Shown piece by piece: positions 25,480 to 34,085 of a stretch of 64,000 bases of DNA. Source of the stretch: an uncultured Lachnospiraceae bacterium. Its GTDB lineage: Bacteria; Bacillota; Clostridia; Lachnospirales; Lachnospiraceae. Below the pieces are notes generated by a model. It made no database searches, was not told the DNA's origin, and was given only the letters and a program-made list of their open reading frames with translations. Location: assembly GCA_934364805.1 (NCBI GenBank), contig CAKRMH010000012.1:25079-89078 (forward strand), written 5' to 3'. The number at the start of each line of letters is the position of its first letter. Positions within the stretch are counted from its first letter, which is position 1. The position numbers and the translations under genes were made by a program.

Positions 25480-27804
25480 TTTGTGTTCCTCCTTCTTATC
25501 TATGCAGCATTCTCCGCTGTCGGATTGTGCTGTCACGTTCTTTTTGTCAAATTTCATCAGGTTCAGCCGCAGGGCATTCGTTACCACGCAAAAGCTGGAA
25601 AGGCTCATTGCAGCTGCACCAAACATCGGATTCAGCTTCCAGCCAAACTGTGGAATCCACACACCTGCTGCAAGCGGAATTCCAATCACATTATAGAAAA
25701 ACGCCCAGAACAGGTTCTCATGGATATTTTTTAATACTTTTCGGCTCAGATGGATGGCTGCAGGTACATCCGAAATATCACTTTTCATCAGTACCACATC
25801 TGCAGCATCAATTGCCACATCAGTACCTGCCCCGATCGCAATTCCAATATCCGCTCTCGTCAGTGCCGGCGCATCATTGATTCCATCTCCCACCATGATC
25901 ACGCGTCCTTTTTCCTGAAGTCTGTGGATGTTTGCTTCCTTGTCCTGTGGGAGCACATTGGCAATTACCTGATCGACTCCTGCCTGTGCTGCGATTGCCT
26001 GTGCGGTACGTTCGTTATCACCTGTTAACATCATAACGCGTTTTCCCATATGATGCAATTTCTGAATTGCATCTTTTGCATCTGCTTTTAATACATCTGC
26101 AATTCCTATCATTCCAAGAAGCCTGCCATCGTATGCAAAATACACCGGAGTTTTTCCTTCTCCTGCAAGCTTATCTGCCTGTGCCCTCACAGACTCATCA
26201 ATGCCCATCTGCTGTTCCATGAAGGACAAATTGCCGCCAAATGCCATCTTCCCGTCAATTGTTCCGCTTAATCCATTGCCAGGATACACCGTAAAATCCT
26301 CCACTGTATGATCCGTACGATCAGCATTTTTTCCATAAGTTACAATAGCATGTGCAAGGGGATGTTCGCTCTTTGACTCTAACGCACAGGCGATCGAAAC
26401 AAGCTGTTTTTCCTCTGCTGCAACCGGGATCACGTCCGTTACGACAGGCTTTCCGGTTGTCAGTGTTCCGGTCTTATCCATGACAACGATGTCTGCCTTT
26501 CCAGTGTTCTCCAATGCCATGGCATTTTTAAATAAAATACCGTTACGCGCTCCGATTCCATTTCCAACCATAATTGCTACCGGTGTCGCCAGTCCAAGCG
26601 CACATGGGCAGCTTATAACAAGTACTGAGATTCCCCGTGCAAGTGCGAAACCAACCGTCTCTCCTGCGAAAAGCCATACTAGAATTGTGATCGCTGCGAT
26701 CGTTATTACAACCGGTACAAATACTCCGGATACCTTATCTGCGATCTTTGCGATTGGAGCTTTGGTTGCCGCCGCATCACTGACCATCTGGATGATCTGT
26801 GACAATGTGGTATCCACTCCGACTCTCGTTGCACGGCACTTCAGATAACCTACATGGTTTATCGTTGCTGCTGATACAAAGTCTCCCTCTTTCTTGTCTA
26901 CCGGAATACTTTCTCCGGTCAAAGCGGACTCATCGATCGCACTGCTTCCCTCTAAGATCACGCCATCCACCGGAATACTCTCTCCGGGTCTCACTACAAA
27001 AATGTCACCGATCTGTACCTGTTCCACCGGAACAGTCACCTCGTTGCCGTCCTTAAGCAGAACCGCCTGCTTTGGAGCCAGATTCATCAGACTTTTTAAT
27101 GCATCCGTTGTTTTTCCCTTGGAGTAAGACTCCAGCATTTTTCCAACGGTAATAAGCGTCAGTATCATCGCTGCCGATTCAAAATAAAATTCATGCATGT
27201 AGCTGTGTGCCAGCTCCATATCTCCAGTCTGTAATGCTGCGCCCATTGCGTACATCGCATATACACTGTATCCAAACGAAGCAGCCGCTCCAAGTGTGAC
27301 CAGTGTGTCCATATTCGGAGCTCCGTGAATGGCACTTGTCCATCCGCTGATAAAAAAGTGCTGGTTGATCACCATTATGATCACTGTAAAAAGCAACTGT
27401 GTCAGTGCAATCGCAACATGATTGTTGATCGCCTCCGGAACCGGCCAGCCCCACATCATATGTCCCATGGAAACATACATAAGCGGAATCAGAAAACATA
27501 CCGATGCGATCAGTCGCTTCGCAATCTTGGGTGTCTCTGTATCCTTCAGTGAATCTGCGGTTTGATACCCTCCATGGGTATCTGCATTCTGTGCAGTCCC
27601 ATTCGGATTCTCAAGTGCCGCTCCATACCCTGCCTTTTCCACTGCGTTTATCACAGCGTCCGGGGAAGCACTTCCCTCAACGGTCATGGAATTCGTAAGC
27701 AGGCTGACCGCAACCTCATCGACGCCATCCACTGCGCGTACTGCTTTTTCCACATGCGCACTGCAGGCTGCACAGCTCATTCCTGTTACCTGATATTTGT
27801 CCAT
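25273..27804 (-). CDS. copA: Copper-translocating P-type ATPase with N- and C-terminal metal-binding domains
   Basis: An 843-residue P1B-type ATPase that exports Cu(I). The N-terminal HMA domain has GMSCAACSAHV. Then come eight membrane helices, the actuator motif LTGESIPVDK, the ion site CPCALGLATPVAIMVG, the phosphorylation site MVDKTGTLT (seen as VVMDKTGTLT), the N-domain SEHPLAHAI and the hinge GDGINDAPALTRADIGIA. Unusually, a second HMA domain (GMMCAHCQAHV) is fused to the C-terminus after a cysteine-containing linker (GECCIDKKEEHK). The start at ATG 27804 has AAAGG nine bases before it. The gene follows csoR and is controlled by the CsoR operator at 28227. Confidence 0.95.
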   Translation of the reverse strand: MDKYQVTGMSCAACSAHVEKAVRAVDGVDEVAVSLLTNSMTVEGSASPDAVINAVEKAGYGAALENPNGTAQNADTHGGYQTADSLKDTETPKIAKRLIASVCFLIPLMYVSMGHMMWGWPVPEAINNHVAIALTQLLFTVIIMVINQHFFISGWTSAIHGAPNMDTLVTLGAAASFGYSVYAMYAMGAALQTGDMELAHSYMHEFYFESAAMILTLITVGKMLESYSKGKTTDALKSLMNLAPKQAVLLKDGNEVTVPVEQVQIGDIFVVRPGESIPVDGVILEGSSAIDESALTGESIPVDKKEGDFVSAATINHVGYLKCRATRVGVDTTLSQIIQMVSDAAATKAPIAKIADKVSGVFVPVVITIAAITILVWLFAGETVGFALARGISVLVISCPCALGLATPVAIMVGNGIGARNGILFKNAMALENTGKADIVVMDKTGTLTTGKPVVTDVIPVAAEEKQLVSIACALESKSEHPLAHAIVTYGKNADRTDHTVEDFTVYPGNGLSGTIDGKMAFGGNLSFMEQQMGIDESVRAQADKLAGEGKTPVYFAYDGRLLGMIGIADVLKADAKDAIQKLHHMGKRVMMLTGDNERTAQAIAAQAGVDQVIANVLPQDKEANIHRLQEKGRVIMVGDGINDAPALTRADIGIAIGAGTDVAIDAADVVLMKSDISDVPAAIHLSRKVLKNIHENLFWAFFYNVIGIPLAAGVWIPQFGWKLNPMFGAAAMSLSSFCVVTNALRLNLMKFDKKNVTAQSDSGECCIDKKEEHKMKQTLEIEGMMCAHCQAHVTKALNDMDGVTAEVSFEKGTAEVTTDREVSKEEFAKVIEEAGYKLKGIH

Positions 27805-27854
27805 ATTCTCCATCCTTTCCTGTATTTTCTTTACCGATACTTACTTGTTATCTT

Positions 27855-28175
27855 TTATTTCATAAGTTTCTGCAGCGTTGTCACAAGTTCATCCACAACC
27901 TCGTCTTTTCCCGCATGCAGATCGTCCACAACACAGGTCCGGATATGATTGGCCAGAAGCACCTTATTAAAGCTGTTTAATGCAGCCGTGATCGCAGATA
28001 CCTGCATCAGAATATCCGGGCAGTAGGCATCATTCTCCACCATTCCCTTTATGCCGCGGACCTGTCCCTCAATCCGGCTCAACCGGTTGATCAGATCTTT
28101 ATATTCTTTCTCACTGCGGTGCTTTGTCTTGTCCTGGCAACAGCAGCATTTCTTTTCTTCCTGATTGTCTCCCAT
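27855..28175 (-). CDS. csoR: CsoR-family copper-sensing repressor
   Basis: A 106-residue all-helical repressor of the CsoR/RcnR family. The conserved Cu(I) ligand set Cys-His-Cys is present: NDAYCPDIL, then NHIRTC in the second helix. The core INRLSRIEGQVRGIKGMVE is diagnostic. The N-terminal extension KKCCCCQDKTKH holds four further cysteines and may give additional metal contacts. It is the first gene of the csoR-copA unit and the perfect operator lies 52 bases upstream. Copper binding should release the operator and induce copA. Confidence 0.94.
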   Translation of the reverse strand: MGDNQEEKKCCCCQDKTKHRSEKEYKDLINRLSRIEGQVRGIKGMVENDAYCPDILMQVSAITAALNSFNKVLLANHIRTCVVDDLHAGKDEVVDELVTTLQKLMK

Positions 28176-28222
28176 AAGTATCTCCTTTTTGTGTGATTTT
28201 CATCATAGACATTTGCGCAGTC

Positions 28223-28252
28223 ATTGTATACCCCCGTGGGGTATATTGTCAA
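28223..28252 (-). promoter_or_regulatory. csoR-copA promoter with CsoR operator in the spacer
   Basis: TTGACA (28252-28247) and TACAAT (28228-28223) on the minus strand are 18 bases apart. Between and overlapping them is the perfect 19-bp dyad TATACCCC-CGT-GGGGTATA (28227-28245), the G/C-tract palindrome typical of CsoR operators. Apo-CsoR bound here would block polymerase. Confidence 0.9.
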
Positions 28253-28298
28253 GATAGAAATGTGCGAAATTTTCTCAATTGCATAACAGCCTGTTCTA

Positions 28299-28327
28299 TT
28301 GACGCAATCATTCAGCAGGACTAAAAT
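28299..28327 (+). promoter_or_regulatory. Promoter of the FakA-like mini-protein gene
   Basis: TTGACG (28299-28304), 17-base spacer, TAAAAT (28322-28327), 39 bases before the start codon at 28367. Confidence 0.6.
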
Positions 28328-28366
28328 AGCATCATTGATTTTAGATTATTTTTAGGAGGATTCGAA

Positions 28367-28618
28367 ATGATTGAATTCAGATATGATACCCAGTTACTGA
28401 TTGAAGGCACGAACCTTGATGAAGATGCCATCAATGAATATTTTACAAATAATTTCAAGGGTGACTGCCTTCTGGCTGTCGGTGATGATGAACTGATCAA
28501 GATCCATTTTCACACCAATGAGCCTTGGAAGGTGCTTGAATACTGTGCTTCTCTCGGCGAGATCTATGATATTGTAGTGGAAGATATGGACAGACAATCC
28601 AGAGGTTTGAAGGGATAA
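28367..28618 (+). CDS. Stand-alone protein resembling a segment of FakA/YloV (DAK family)
   Basis: An 83-residue protein. The sequence RYDTQLLIEGTNLDEDAINEYF then GDCLLAVGDDELIKIHFHTNEPWKVLEYCASLGEIYDIVVEDMDRQS resembles the middle part of the fatty-acid kinase FakA/YloV, where the phrase VGDDxLxKVHxHTxxPG recurs. The DAK nucleotide-binding domain is absent, so it cannot be a kinase by itself. AGGAGG precedes the ATG at good spacing, and a promoter and a terminator frame the gene, so it looks intact rather than a decayed fragment. Possible role: a regulatory or lipid-carrier-binding partner; this is inference. Confidence 0.7.
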   Translation: MIEFRYDTQLLIEGTNLDEDAINEYFTNNFKGDCLLAVGDDELIKIHFHTNEPWKVLEYCASLGEIYDIVVEDMDRQSRGLKG

Positions 28619-28644
28619 GATGTAAGCAATTATGTATCTGCATG

Positions 28645-28690
28645 ATTCTCCGTAAACTGATTTGTGTTCAATTTACGGAGAATTTTTTTT
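28645..28690 (+). terminator. Terminator with the TTCTCCGTAA palindrome
   Basis: ATTCTCCGTAAA and TTTACGGAGAAT form a 12-bp perfect stem (15-nt loop) followed by eight T. The same palindromic arms recur at 37704-37796 and 37830-37867. Confidence 0.9.
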
Positions 28691-28955
28691 GCAAATGGCA
28701 ATTCTAATTTTCAGGCATAAAACATCCAGCCCGAAGCAATGGTGTTGCATTTCTATATTTTTTCGGCTATATTCTGATATTTTGGCTCTATTTTTACAAA
28801 TATATTGACATCTATTTTTACGATATTATATATTTATTTTGAAAATAAACGGGAGGAGGATACAGACCAATACCAATTAAAGTTCAATGGAATAACTCTT
28901 GCATCAGGAACCGGTCGGTATATTTTAACATGGAAATTCGTATAGGAGGCTGTAT
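28691..28955. other. Intergenic region upstream of the surface protein gene
   Basis: AT-rich sequence with a plausible promoter TTGACA (28805-28810) and TATATA (28827-28832, 16-base spacer) followed by an AT-rich leader. A GGGAGGAGGA tract at 28851-28860 has no start codon after it. No other feature is seen. Confidence 0.5.
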
Positions 28956-29864
28956 ATGAAAAAAATAATTACGTTTGCAATTGTTCTTTTTGTACTTATG
29001 AATCATTCCTTTCCTGTCGGTGCATCGCAGACAGAAAGCGGTCCACCAGTTTCCAAAGAAGATATTCTCTACTATAGTGAAGATTACTCTGAAATAAAGC
29101 AGCTTGAGGCAGAGATTGAAACAGATTTGTCACAATACACAGGTAAACCTGTAAAATTAACAGACGATGATTATAAACAAGCATTCAAAATATATGTTGA
29201 CAGTGATTTGATCAACTTAAATTCCATTCGCGAAAAAGATGTGCTTAACACTCTTGAATCTGGTAATTACGTTTGGTTCTTTCCATATTTAAATCAATAT
29301 GATGTCACAATCTCAAGAGGACTTCCATTACCGGAAGATAGCAAAACATCTCTCACCATCGATGAGCAGCAACAAGTAATTGAAAATGAATGCAAATGGG
29401 GAATTGCCTCATATGGGGAATCTCCTCATTCTTTTTACATTGCTTACCTAAAGGAAAAAAGCATTGACTGGTCTTCATACAGCCGGGTTGTATTTGCTGG
29501 CGGTCTGCATGGTTTACAGAATTCAGTGGCAATTTCATTTCGAAATGGTGAGGCCTGTGATGTGATATCTCTCGGATTTACCTATGATGCAATTCCTGAT
29601 ACCAGCAGTTCCGATGAGAATACCGTCATGTTTGCAAATGAAAATACTGAGGATGGAGTTTACTCCTATCCTGACATCATCAAACATGCGAGAGAAATTG
29701 ATTATCCTTCCGACACAAGTCTCACCGGTGGTAACGGAACCTATCATAACACCAATTCCTCATTACCTATATTGATTGGAATCGTAGTTTTCGTCACATT
29801 CGCAATACTAAGTATACTTATTTTATTTTTAAAAAAGATTCGGATGTCAAAAGGTGGCTTTTAA
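28956..29864 (+). CDS. Secreted, C-terminally membrane-anchored protein of unknown function
   Basis: A 302-residue protein with a signal peptide (MKKIITFAIVLFVLMNHSFPVGA, cleavage likely after GASQ) and one C-terminal transmembrane helix (LPILIGIVVFVTFAILSILILFL) followed by a short positively charged tail. The domain between them faces outside. It has acidic and Ser/Thr-rich stretches and no catalytic motif I recognise. AGGAGG lies upstream of the ATG. The topology recalls TPM-domain-like proteins, but the sequence match is too weak to claim. It is a single gene between opposing units. Function unknown. Confidence 0.7.
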   Translation: MKKIITFAIVLFVLMNHSFPVGASQTESGPPVSKEDILYYSEDYSEIKQLEAEIETDLSQYTGKPVKLTDDDYKQAFKIYVDSDLINLNSIREKDVLNTLESGNYVWFFPYLNQYDVTISRGLPLPEDSKTSLTIDEQQQVIENECKWGIASYGESPHSFYIAYLKEKSIDWSSYSRVVFAGGLHGLQNSVAISFRNGEACDVISLGFTYDAIPDTSSSDENTVMFANENTEDGVYSYPDIIKHAREIDYPSDTSLTGGNGTYHNTNSSLPILIGIVVFVTFAILSILILFLKKIRMSKGGF

Positions 29865-29927
29865 TTTTATTAGCGACGTGCGCCGCAAGGCGCACACACA
29901 CATGAGGGACAAAATACTTTTTGCCCC

Positions 29928-30788
29928 TCATATCATATGATACATATATAGTTCTTCCAGTCCCGCTTTCACCTGTTTCACGTTCCTTCCATCCAGTTTC
30001 TTTTTGCTGATCACCCGGTAGATTTTTCCAACCGATCCCATTTTGATATTTACAATATACGCATCCCCTTGTGCATACTCTTCATCCAGTCCGGTCTCAA
30101 CCTCATAAACCATGCCATCGAGTTCTTCCAGCAGCTGTTGCGGAGAACCATGGTCAATGATTTCCCCCGCCTTCAGTAAGATGATCTCTTTTGCGATAAA
30201 CTCAATATCCGAAACAATATGTGTCGCAATAATGATAATCTTGTTTTCCGATATCTCACTTAAGAAATTCCGGATACGGATCCGCTCACTTGGATCCAGT
30301 CCGGCTGTTGGCTCATCCATGATAAGAATGTCCGGATCATTTAAAAGTGCCTGTGCGATCAGAATTCTCTGTTTCATTCCGCCTGAGTAAGAGCCTATTT
30401 TCTTTCCCTTCTCTTCCCCCAGATTCACCATTGCGATCAGACTTTCAATGCGGCTTTCTGCCTGTTTCTTATCCAGCCCCTTTAATGCAGCCATATACCA
30501 CATAAATTCTTCTCCGGTAAAGTTATCATAGATTGCCTGCTGCTGCGGCATATATCCGATTTTTGCCCGATATGCTTCCTTTCGCTTATGAATGGATTCC
30601 CCATCGTATAAGACCACACCGCCATCCGCTTTCAGATTATCGGTAATAATGTTCATGAGTGTGCTCTTCCCGGAGCCATTCGGACCTAATAATCCATAGA
30701 TTCCAGGGGTAAAAGACATCGTAACATCACAAAGCGCCCTTTTCTTTTTTCCATATGTTTTGTTTATATTTTTTACAAGTAACTCCAT
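29928..30788 (-). CDS. ABC transporter ATP-binding subunit
   Basis: A 286-residue nucleotide-binding protein of an ABC-2 type exporter. Walker A is GLLGPNGSGKSTLMNII, the Q-loop YMPQQQAIY, the signature YSGGMKQRILIAQAL, Walker B ILIMDEPTAGLDP, and the H-loop IIIIATHIVSD. About 60 C-terminal residues form the accessory domain seen in peptide or drug exporters. I start at ATG 30788, which has GGGGGG six bases upstream and directly follows the permease stop codon. It pairs with the 652-residue permease. The neighbouring lipoproteins and two-component system suggest envelope-stress or antimicrobial-peptide response. Confidence 0.93.
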   Translation of the reverse strand: MELLVKNINKTYGKKKRALCDVTMSFTPGIYGLLGPNGSGKSTLMNIITDNLKADGGVVLYDGESIHKRKEAYRAKIGYMPQQQAIYDNFTGEEFMWYMAALKGLDKKQAESRIESLIAMVNLGEEKGKKIGSYSGGMKQRILIAQALLNDPDILIMDEPTAGLDPSERIRIRNFLSEISENKIIIIATHIVSDIEFIAKEIILLKAGEIIDHGSPQQLLEELDGMVYEVETGLDEEYAQGDAYIVNIKMGSVGKIYRVISKKKLDGRNVKQVKAGLEELYMYHMI

Positions 30789-30789
30789 G

Positions 30790-32748
30790 CTAAGCCCCCC
30801 TGTTCGCAATGCTGATCAACAGCACTGGTATATTATTTTTTGAAAAATACAAAATCAGTGATACCACAATGACAACCACAGATGCAAAAATGGATGTAAC
30901 AAATTCATTTTCTGTTTTTCGGGCTGAATACGTTGTCCATGCTGCCAGGGTCAGATAGCACAATCCTCTTAGCAGATATATGATTACCAGAAACAGAAAC
31001 AGTGGAATTGCCCATCCAATGCGTGGCTCATAGAGGCGGTCCACATTTTGCCATAATTCATCTGCCTCCAGAATTGCAGAAACACCAGCCACTGATGGAA
31101 TCATGCTTACGAGATATATGCCAAATCCACATAATATTGCGCATCTTCTTTTTACGCAAAGCAGCTTTGTCCTTCCATTTTTCGCAGTTTGCAACAAAAG
31201 CTTCGTCCTTTTATCATCCTTTGCACCATATAATCCGGAAAGAAGCATCACAAGGATGATTGATGAAGCCATAAAGATCAGGATATCACTTCTATATTTT
31301 CTGATCATGGAATTCAGGTTCAGTTCATCGATCATATAACCGGTTCCGCCATCTGCACAAAGCATCTCATACTGCTGACAAAGTCTGTCAAAGGCTTTCT
31401 TTCTGCTTTCCAGCTCCCCAGCCACTTCTTCTGCTGCAAAACCGTCCCCCTTTTCAACCGCCTCGTCAATCTGAGCCTCCACACTTGCGATATACTGCTT
31501 TTCCTTTTCGATGTATGCGTTTGTCTCCTCATCAACCCTGCCATGGATATTGGATAAATACATGTGATACACTGCCTCATAGGCACTCTGATATGTGGTA
31601 TCCGGAAGATAAGTCTGGTAAGAGCCAAGCAAACCTGCACATAAAAGCAACAGCAGCACCCATTTCTTCTGCAGAATAAAAAGCTTATAATACTCATTCA
31701 CATACATATTCTCAAAGCGGAGCAGCTTCGACAGGCGGCTTCTTACAGCTGCTCTTAAAAATGGAAAATATTCTTTCAATTCCGTAATATATCGCAGACG
31801 GAATATTACTGCCCCAAGCAATGGCACCAAAATGATCACCGCAGGCACGATTGCGGCAGCCATCAGATTTTTATCTGTGGGAATTCCAAACAGATTGATG
31901 TTCTGATATCTTCCGATTGCATTTTTCATATCCCATAAATAAAACAGATTGATCGGAGCATTTTTGGAACTGAAAAATTCAAATCCGAAAAATCCGGCCG
32001 GCAGCATACTTCCAAGCAGCCTGCTGTTACATACCGTCATGAAAAAAAAGAGAATGCTTCCCACAACCAACGTAATTCCGATGTGGTTTATGACCGTGCA
32101 TACGATCGCTGCCCCCATCGATAAATAATAAGGACAATCCCTGAATACCGGCAGACTCTGCACGGAACTGTTCAGATTTCCCACTGAATACATTGCCGTA
32201 CCAAAAATCAGCACCAAAAGTTCCTGCACGACGGCAAACACCGACAGAAGAATTGCAAATACGAACCATTTTGAAAGGATCATGTTACTTCTTCCTTTTT
32301 TTGCCGTCCTCAGAACATGTATCATTCCGCTTTTTCGTTCGGAAATATAAATATATTCCATGCTGACAAACGCAAATGCGATGCAAAAGAATATGCCATA
32401 GGTAAAATCCGCATATTTTTCCACGCCCCAGTTATACTCCTTGTCAATTTTAACATTCGAAAGCTTTCTATAATCAGATATCATCTGATCAATATTTTTC
32501 TTATAATAAGCATCTTCTTTATGATCCAACGCCGATAGTAACGCCGTTCCTCTTTCATCCATCTCCCCAATGAAGTCTGCATAAGTTTCCACATACTGCC
32601 CCTGTTCCTGATTCCGATATGCGATATATGCCTCATTTTTCTCCCCAAGACAGTATATGATCGTCATGATGTCAATCAGCAGGAGAACCGCTGCCACCAC
32701 AAGGAACATTTTATTTCTGAGTATTTTCCTGATTTCCCCTATAAACAA
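30790..32748 (-). CDS. Large ABC-2-type permease
   Basis: A 652-residue membrane protein with about twelve hydrophobic segments in two halves. Each half starts with a cytoplasmic tract and a helix (IRKILRNKMFLVVAAVLLLIDIMTIIYC; YYKLFILQKKWVLLLLLCAGLLGSYQTYL) followed by an extracytoplasmic domain of about 100 residues, the second rich in charged coiled-coil-like sequence (EKEQYIASVEAQIDEAVEKGD). The two-fold repeat suggests a fused dimer of ABC-2 half-permeases. It is translated with the ATPase gene and lies 16 bases downstream of the first lipoprotein gene. Substrate unknown. Confidence 0.82.
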   Translation of the reverse strand: MFIGEIRKILRNKMFLVVAAVLLLIDIMTIIYCLGEKNEAYIAYRNQEQGQYVETYADFIGEMDERGTALLSALDHKEDAYYKKNIDQMISDYRKLSNVKIDKEYNWGVEKYADFTYGIFFCIAFAFVSMEYIYISERKSGMIHVLRTAKKGRSNMILSKWFVFAILLSVFAVVQELLVLIFGTAMYSVGNLNSSVQSLPVFRDCPYYLSMGAAIVCTVINHIGITLVVGSILFFFMTVCNSRLLGSMLPAGFFGFEFFSSKNAPINLFYLWDMKNAIGRYQNINLFGIPTDKNLMAAAIVPAVIILVPLLGAVIFRLRYITELKEYFPFLRAAVRSRLSKLLRFENMYVNEYYKLFILQKKWVLLLLLCAGLLGSYQTYLPDTTYQSAYEAVYHMYLSNIHGRVDEETNAYIEKEKQYIASVEAQIDEAVEKGDGFAAEEVAGELESRKKAFDRLCQQYEMLCADGGTGYMIDELNLNSMIRKYRSDILIFMASSIILVMLLSGLYGAKDDKRTKLLLQTAKNGRTKLLCVKRRCAILCGFGIYLVSMIPSVAGVSAILEADELWQNVDRLYEPRIGWAIPLFLFLVIIYLLRGLCYLTLAAWTTYSARKTENEFVTSIFASVVVIVVSLILYFSKNNIPVLLISIANRGA

Positions 32749-32764
32749 TACTGCTCCTCCTTTG

Positions 32765-34072
32765 TTACCAGTCGATATTATTTAATTCTCCGAAATTCCG
32801 CTCTGAAACGATCTTCGGTGTAACCTTTTCCCCATTGCAATTGATCACTTCCTCAATACTGATTTCATGCACATACCAGGAGGTATCGTCCTGCGTCACA
32901 TCCACGGAAATTCCATCTGGTCCAAACCCGGAAAAGGTTCCAATGGAATTAATACCATATTCAAACTCTGACAGCTTTTTGGCATCGGAATCATAAATCT
33001 CCACATTGCAGGAGTTCTGATTATCATATTTAAAATACTGGATATCTGCATTATCTAGGATGACATCATTATCATATGCCATCATTCCGGAATCCTGAGC
33101 TACACCATCCAGCCAGACTGTTGTCTCCTTCGTATCATAATCCATGCTATAGATTGCTGTTTTATATTCACAATCCTGCATATCATCATATTTTTTTATC
33201 AGCATTTTATCCTTCAGAAAAACGATACTGCCAATCCCATCCGTATCACTCTGACAATCCGGCACCTCCATGACTGACACCTGATCTGTATCCATATTAT
33301 ATACATAATAGGTGTGGATTCCTGCCTTGATCCACGATTCATTATCTGTCATCTGAAAGTCCTTGCTAAAGCAATCCGTTGAAAAAAATAACTGATCTTT
33401 ATAGGCTTGCAGTTGTCCAAAACTATGCATATTCAGTTCTTCGTCCGTCTGAAAGATTACTTTTGCGTCCTTTTCCTTCATGGAATCACGGATACCGATC
33501 TGTTTTAAAACACCTCTTGCATATATATTGTCACCTTCGGAAGAATATTCTTCCACCTCATAATACAGCTTTCCCCTGTGAATCAGCCAGCTTATGATTG
33601 CCTTTCCGTTCTCTGTTGTAAAAATTTTCTTTTTCGTTGTTCCATCTCCGCTCACACGGTAAACATCTGAACCGATTGTATAATAAATGCTTCCTTCATA
33701 GTACTGTATAAACTTGTACCCCGGATCTACGGAAGTTTCTTCATTCCAGGATGTCTTATCAATATATGCATTGCATTCCCCCCGCCTTGTACTGTCCGTT
33801 TCCATGTCATGCAGGCAGTTTGCTTTATCGCATAACGGATTCAGCTGTTTCGTTTCATTGTTATAATAATATATGTAATTATTCATAAGAATATATTGTC
33901 CACTTCCATCCGACTGATACTTCTTCCATGAAGTAATATTGTTATCATAGGAATACTGTGCATCCGTTTCATAATTGTATTCTCCACTGTATTCCTTCGT
34001 CTTTGCACACCCCATTGCTGTGACTGCAAGAACAAAGGCTATTGCGATTACTGTCATTTTGTTTTTTTTCAT
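32765..34072 (-). CDS. Lipoprotein with beta-propeller-like repeats, copy 1
   Basis: A 435-residue predicted lipoprotein. The signal peptide MKKNKMTVIAIAFVLAVTAMGC carries a lipobox with Cys22. The mature protein has repeated YY/hydrophobic strand patterns (YILMNNYIYYYNNETKQ, YYEGSIYYTIGSDVYRV, HRGKLYYEVEEY) that suggest a beta-propeller. A conserved CDKANCLHD motif near residue 80 could bind metal or form a disulphide. It is a close paralogue of the next gene; the last 90 codons are nearly identical. Both lie in front of the ABC exporter in one orientation. Function unknown; a substrate-capture or immunity role is inference. Confidence 0.8.
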   Translation of the reverse strand: MKKNKMTVIAIAFVLAVTAMGCAKTKEYSGEYNYETDAQYSYDNNITSWKKYQSDGSGQYILMNNYIYYYNNETKQLNPLCDKANCLHDMETDSTRRGECNAYIDKTSWNEETSVDPGYKFIQYYEGSIYYTIGSDVYRVSGDGTTKKKIFTTENGKAIISWLIHRGKLYYEVEEYSSEGDNIYARGVLKQIGIRDSMKEKDAKVIFQTDEELNMHSFGQLQAYKDQLFFSTDCFSKDFQMTDNESWIKAGIHTYYVYNMDTDQVSVMEVPDCQSDTDGIGSIVFLKDKMLIKKYDDMQDCEYKTAIYSMDYDTKETTVWLDGVAQDSGMMAYDNDVILDNADIQYFKYDNQNSCNVEIYDSDAKKLSEFEYGINSIGTFSGFGPDGISVDVTQDDTSWYVHEISIEEVINCNGEKVTPKIVSERNFGELNNIDW

Positions 34073-34085
34073 GCTGTTCCCCCTG

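Noticed and set aside
28851..28870. Ribosome-site-like GGGAGGAGGA suggesting a small gene
   Set aside because: No start codon follows at a usable distance in an open frame.
29881..29931. Hairpins (GTGCGCC/GGCGCAC and ATGAGGG/CCCTCAT) as terminators for the flanking genes
   Set aside because: Stems exist, but neither is followed by a T run on either strand, so termination is not supported.
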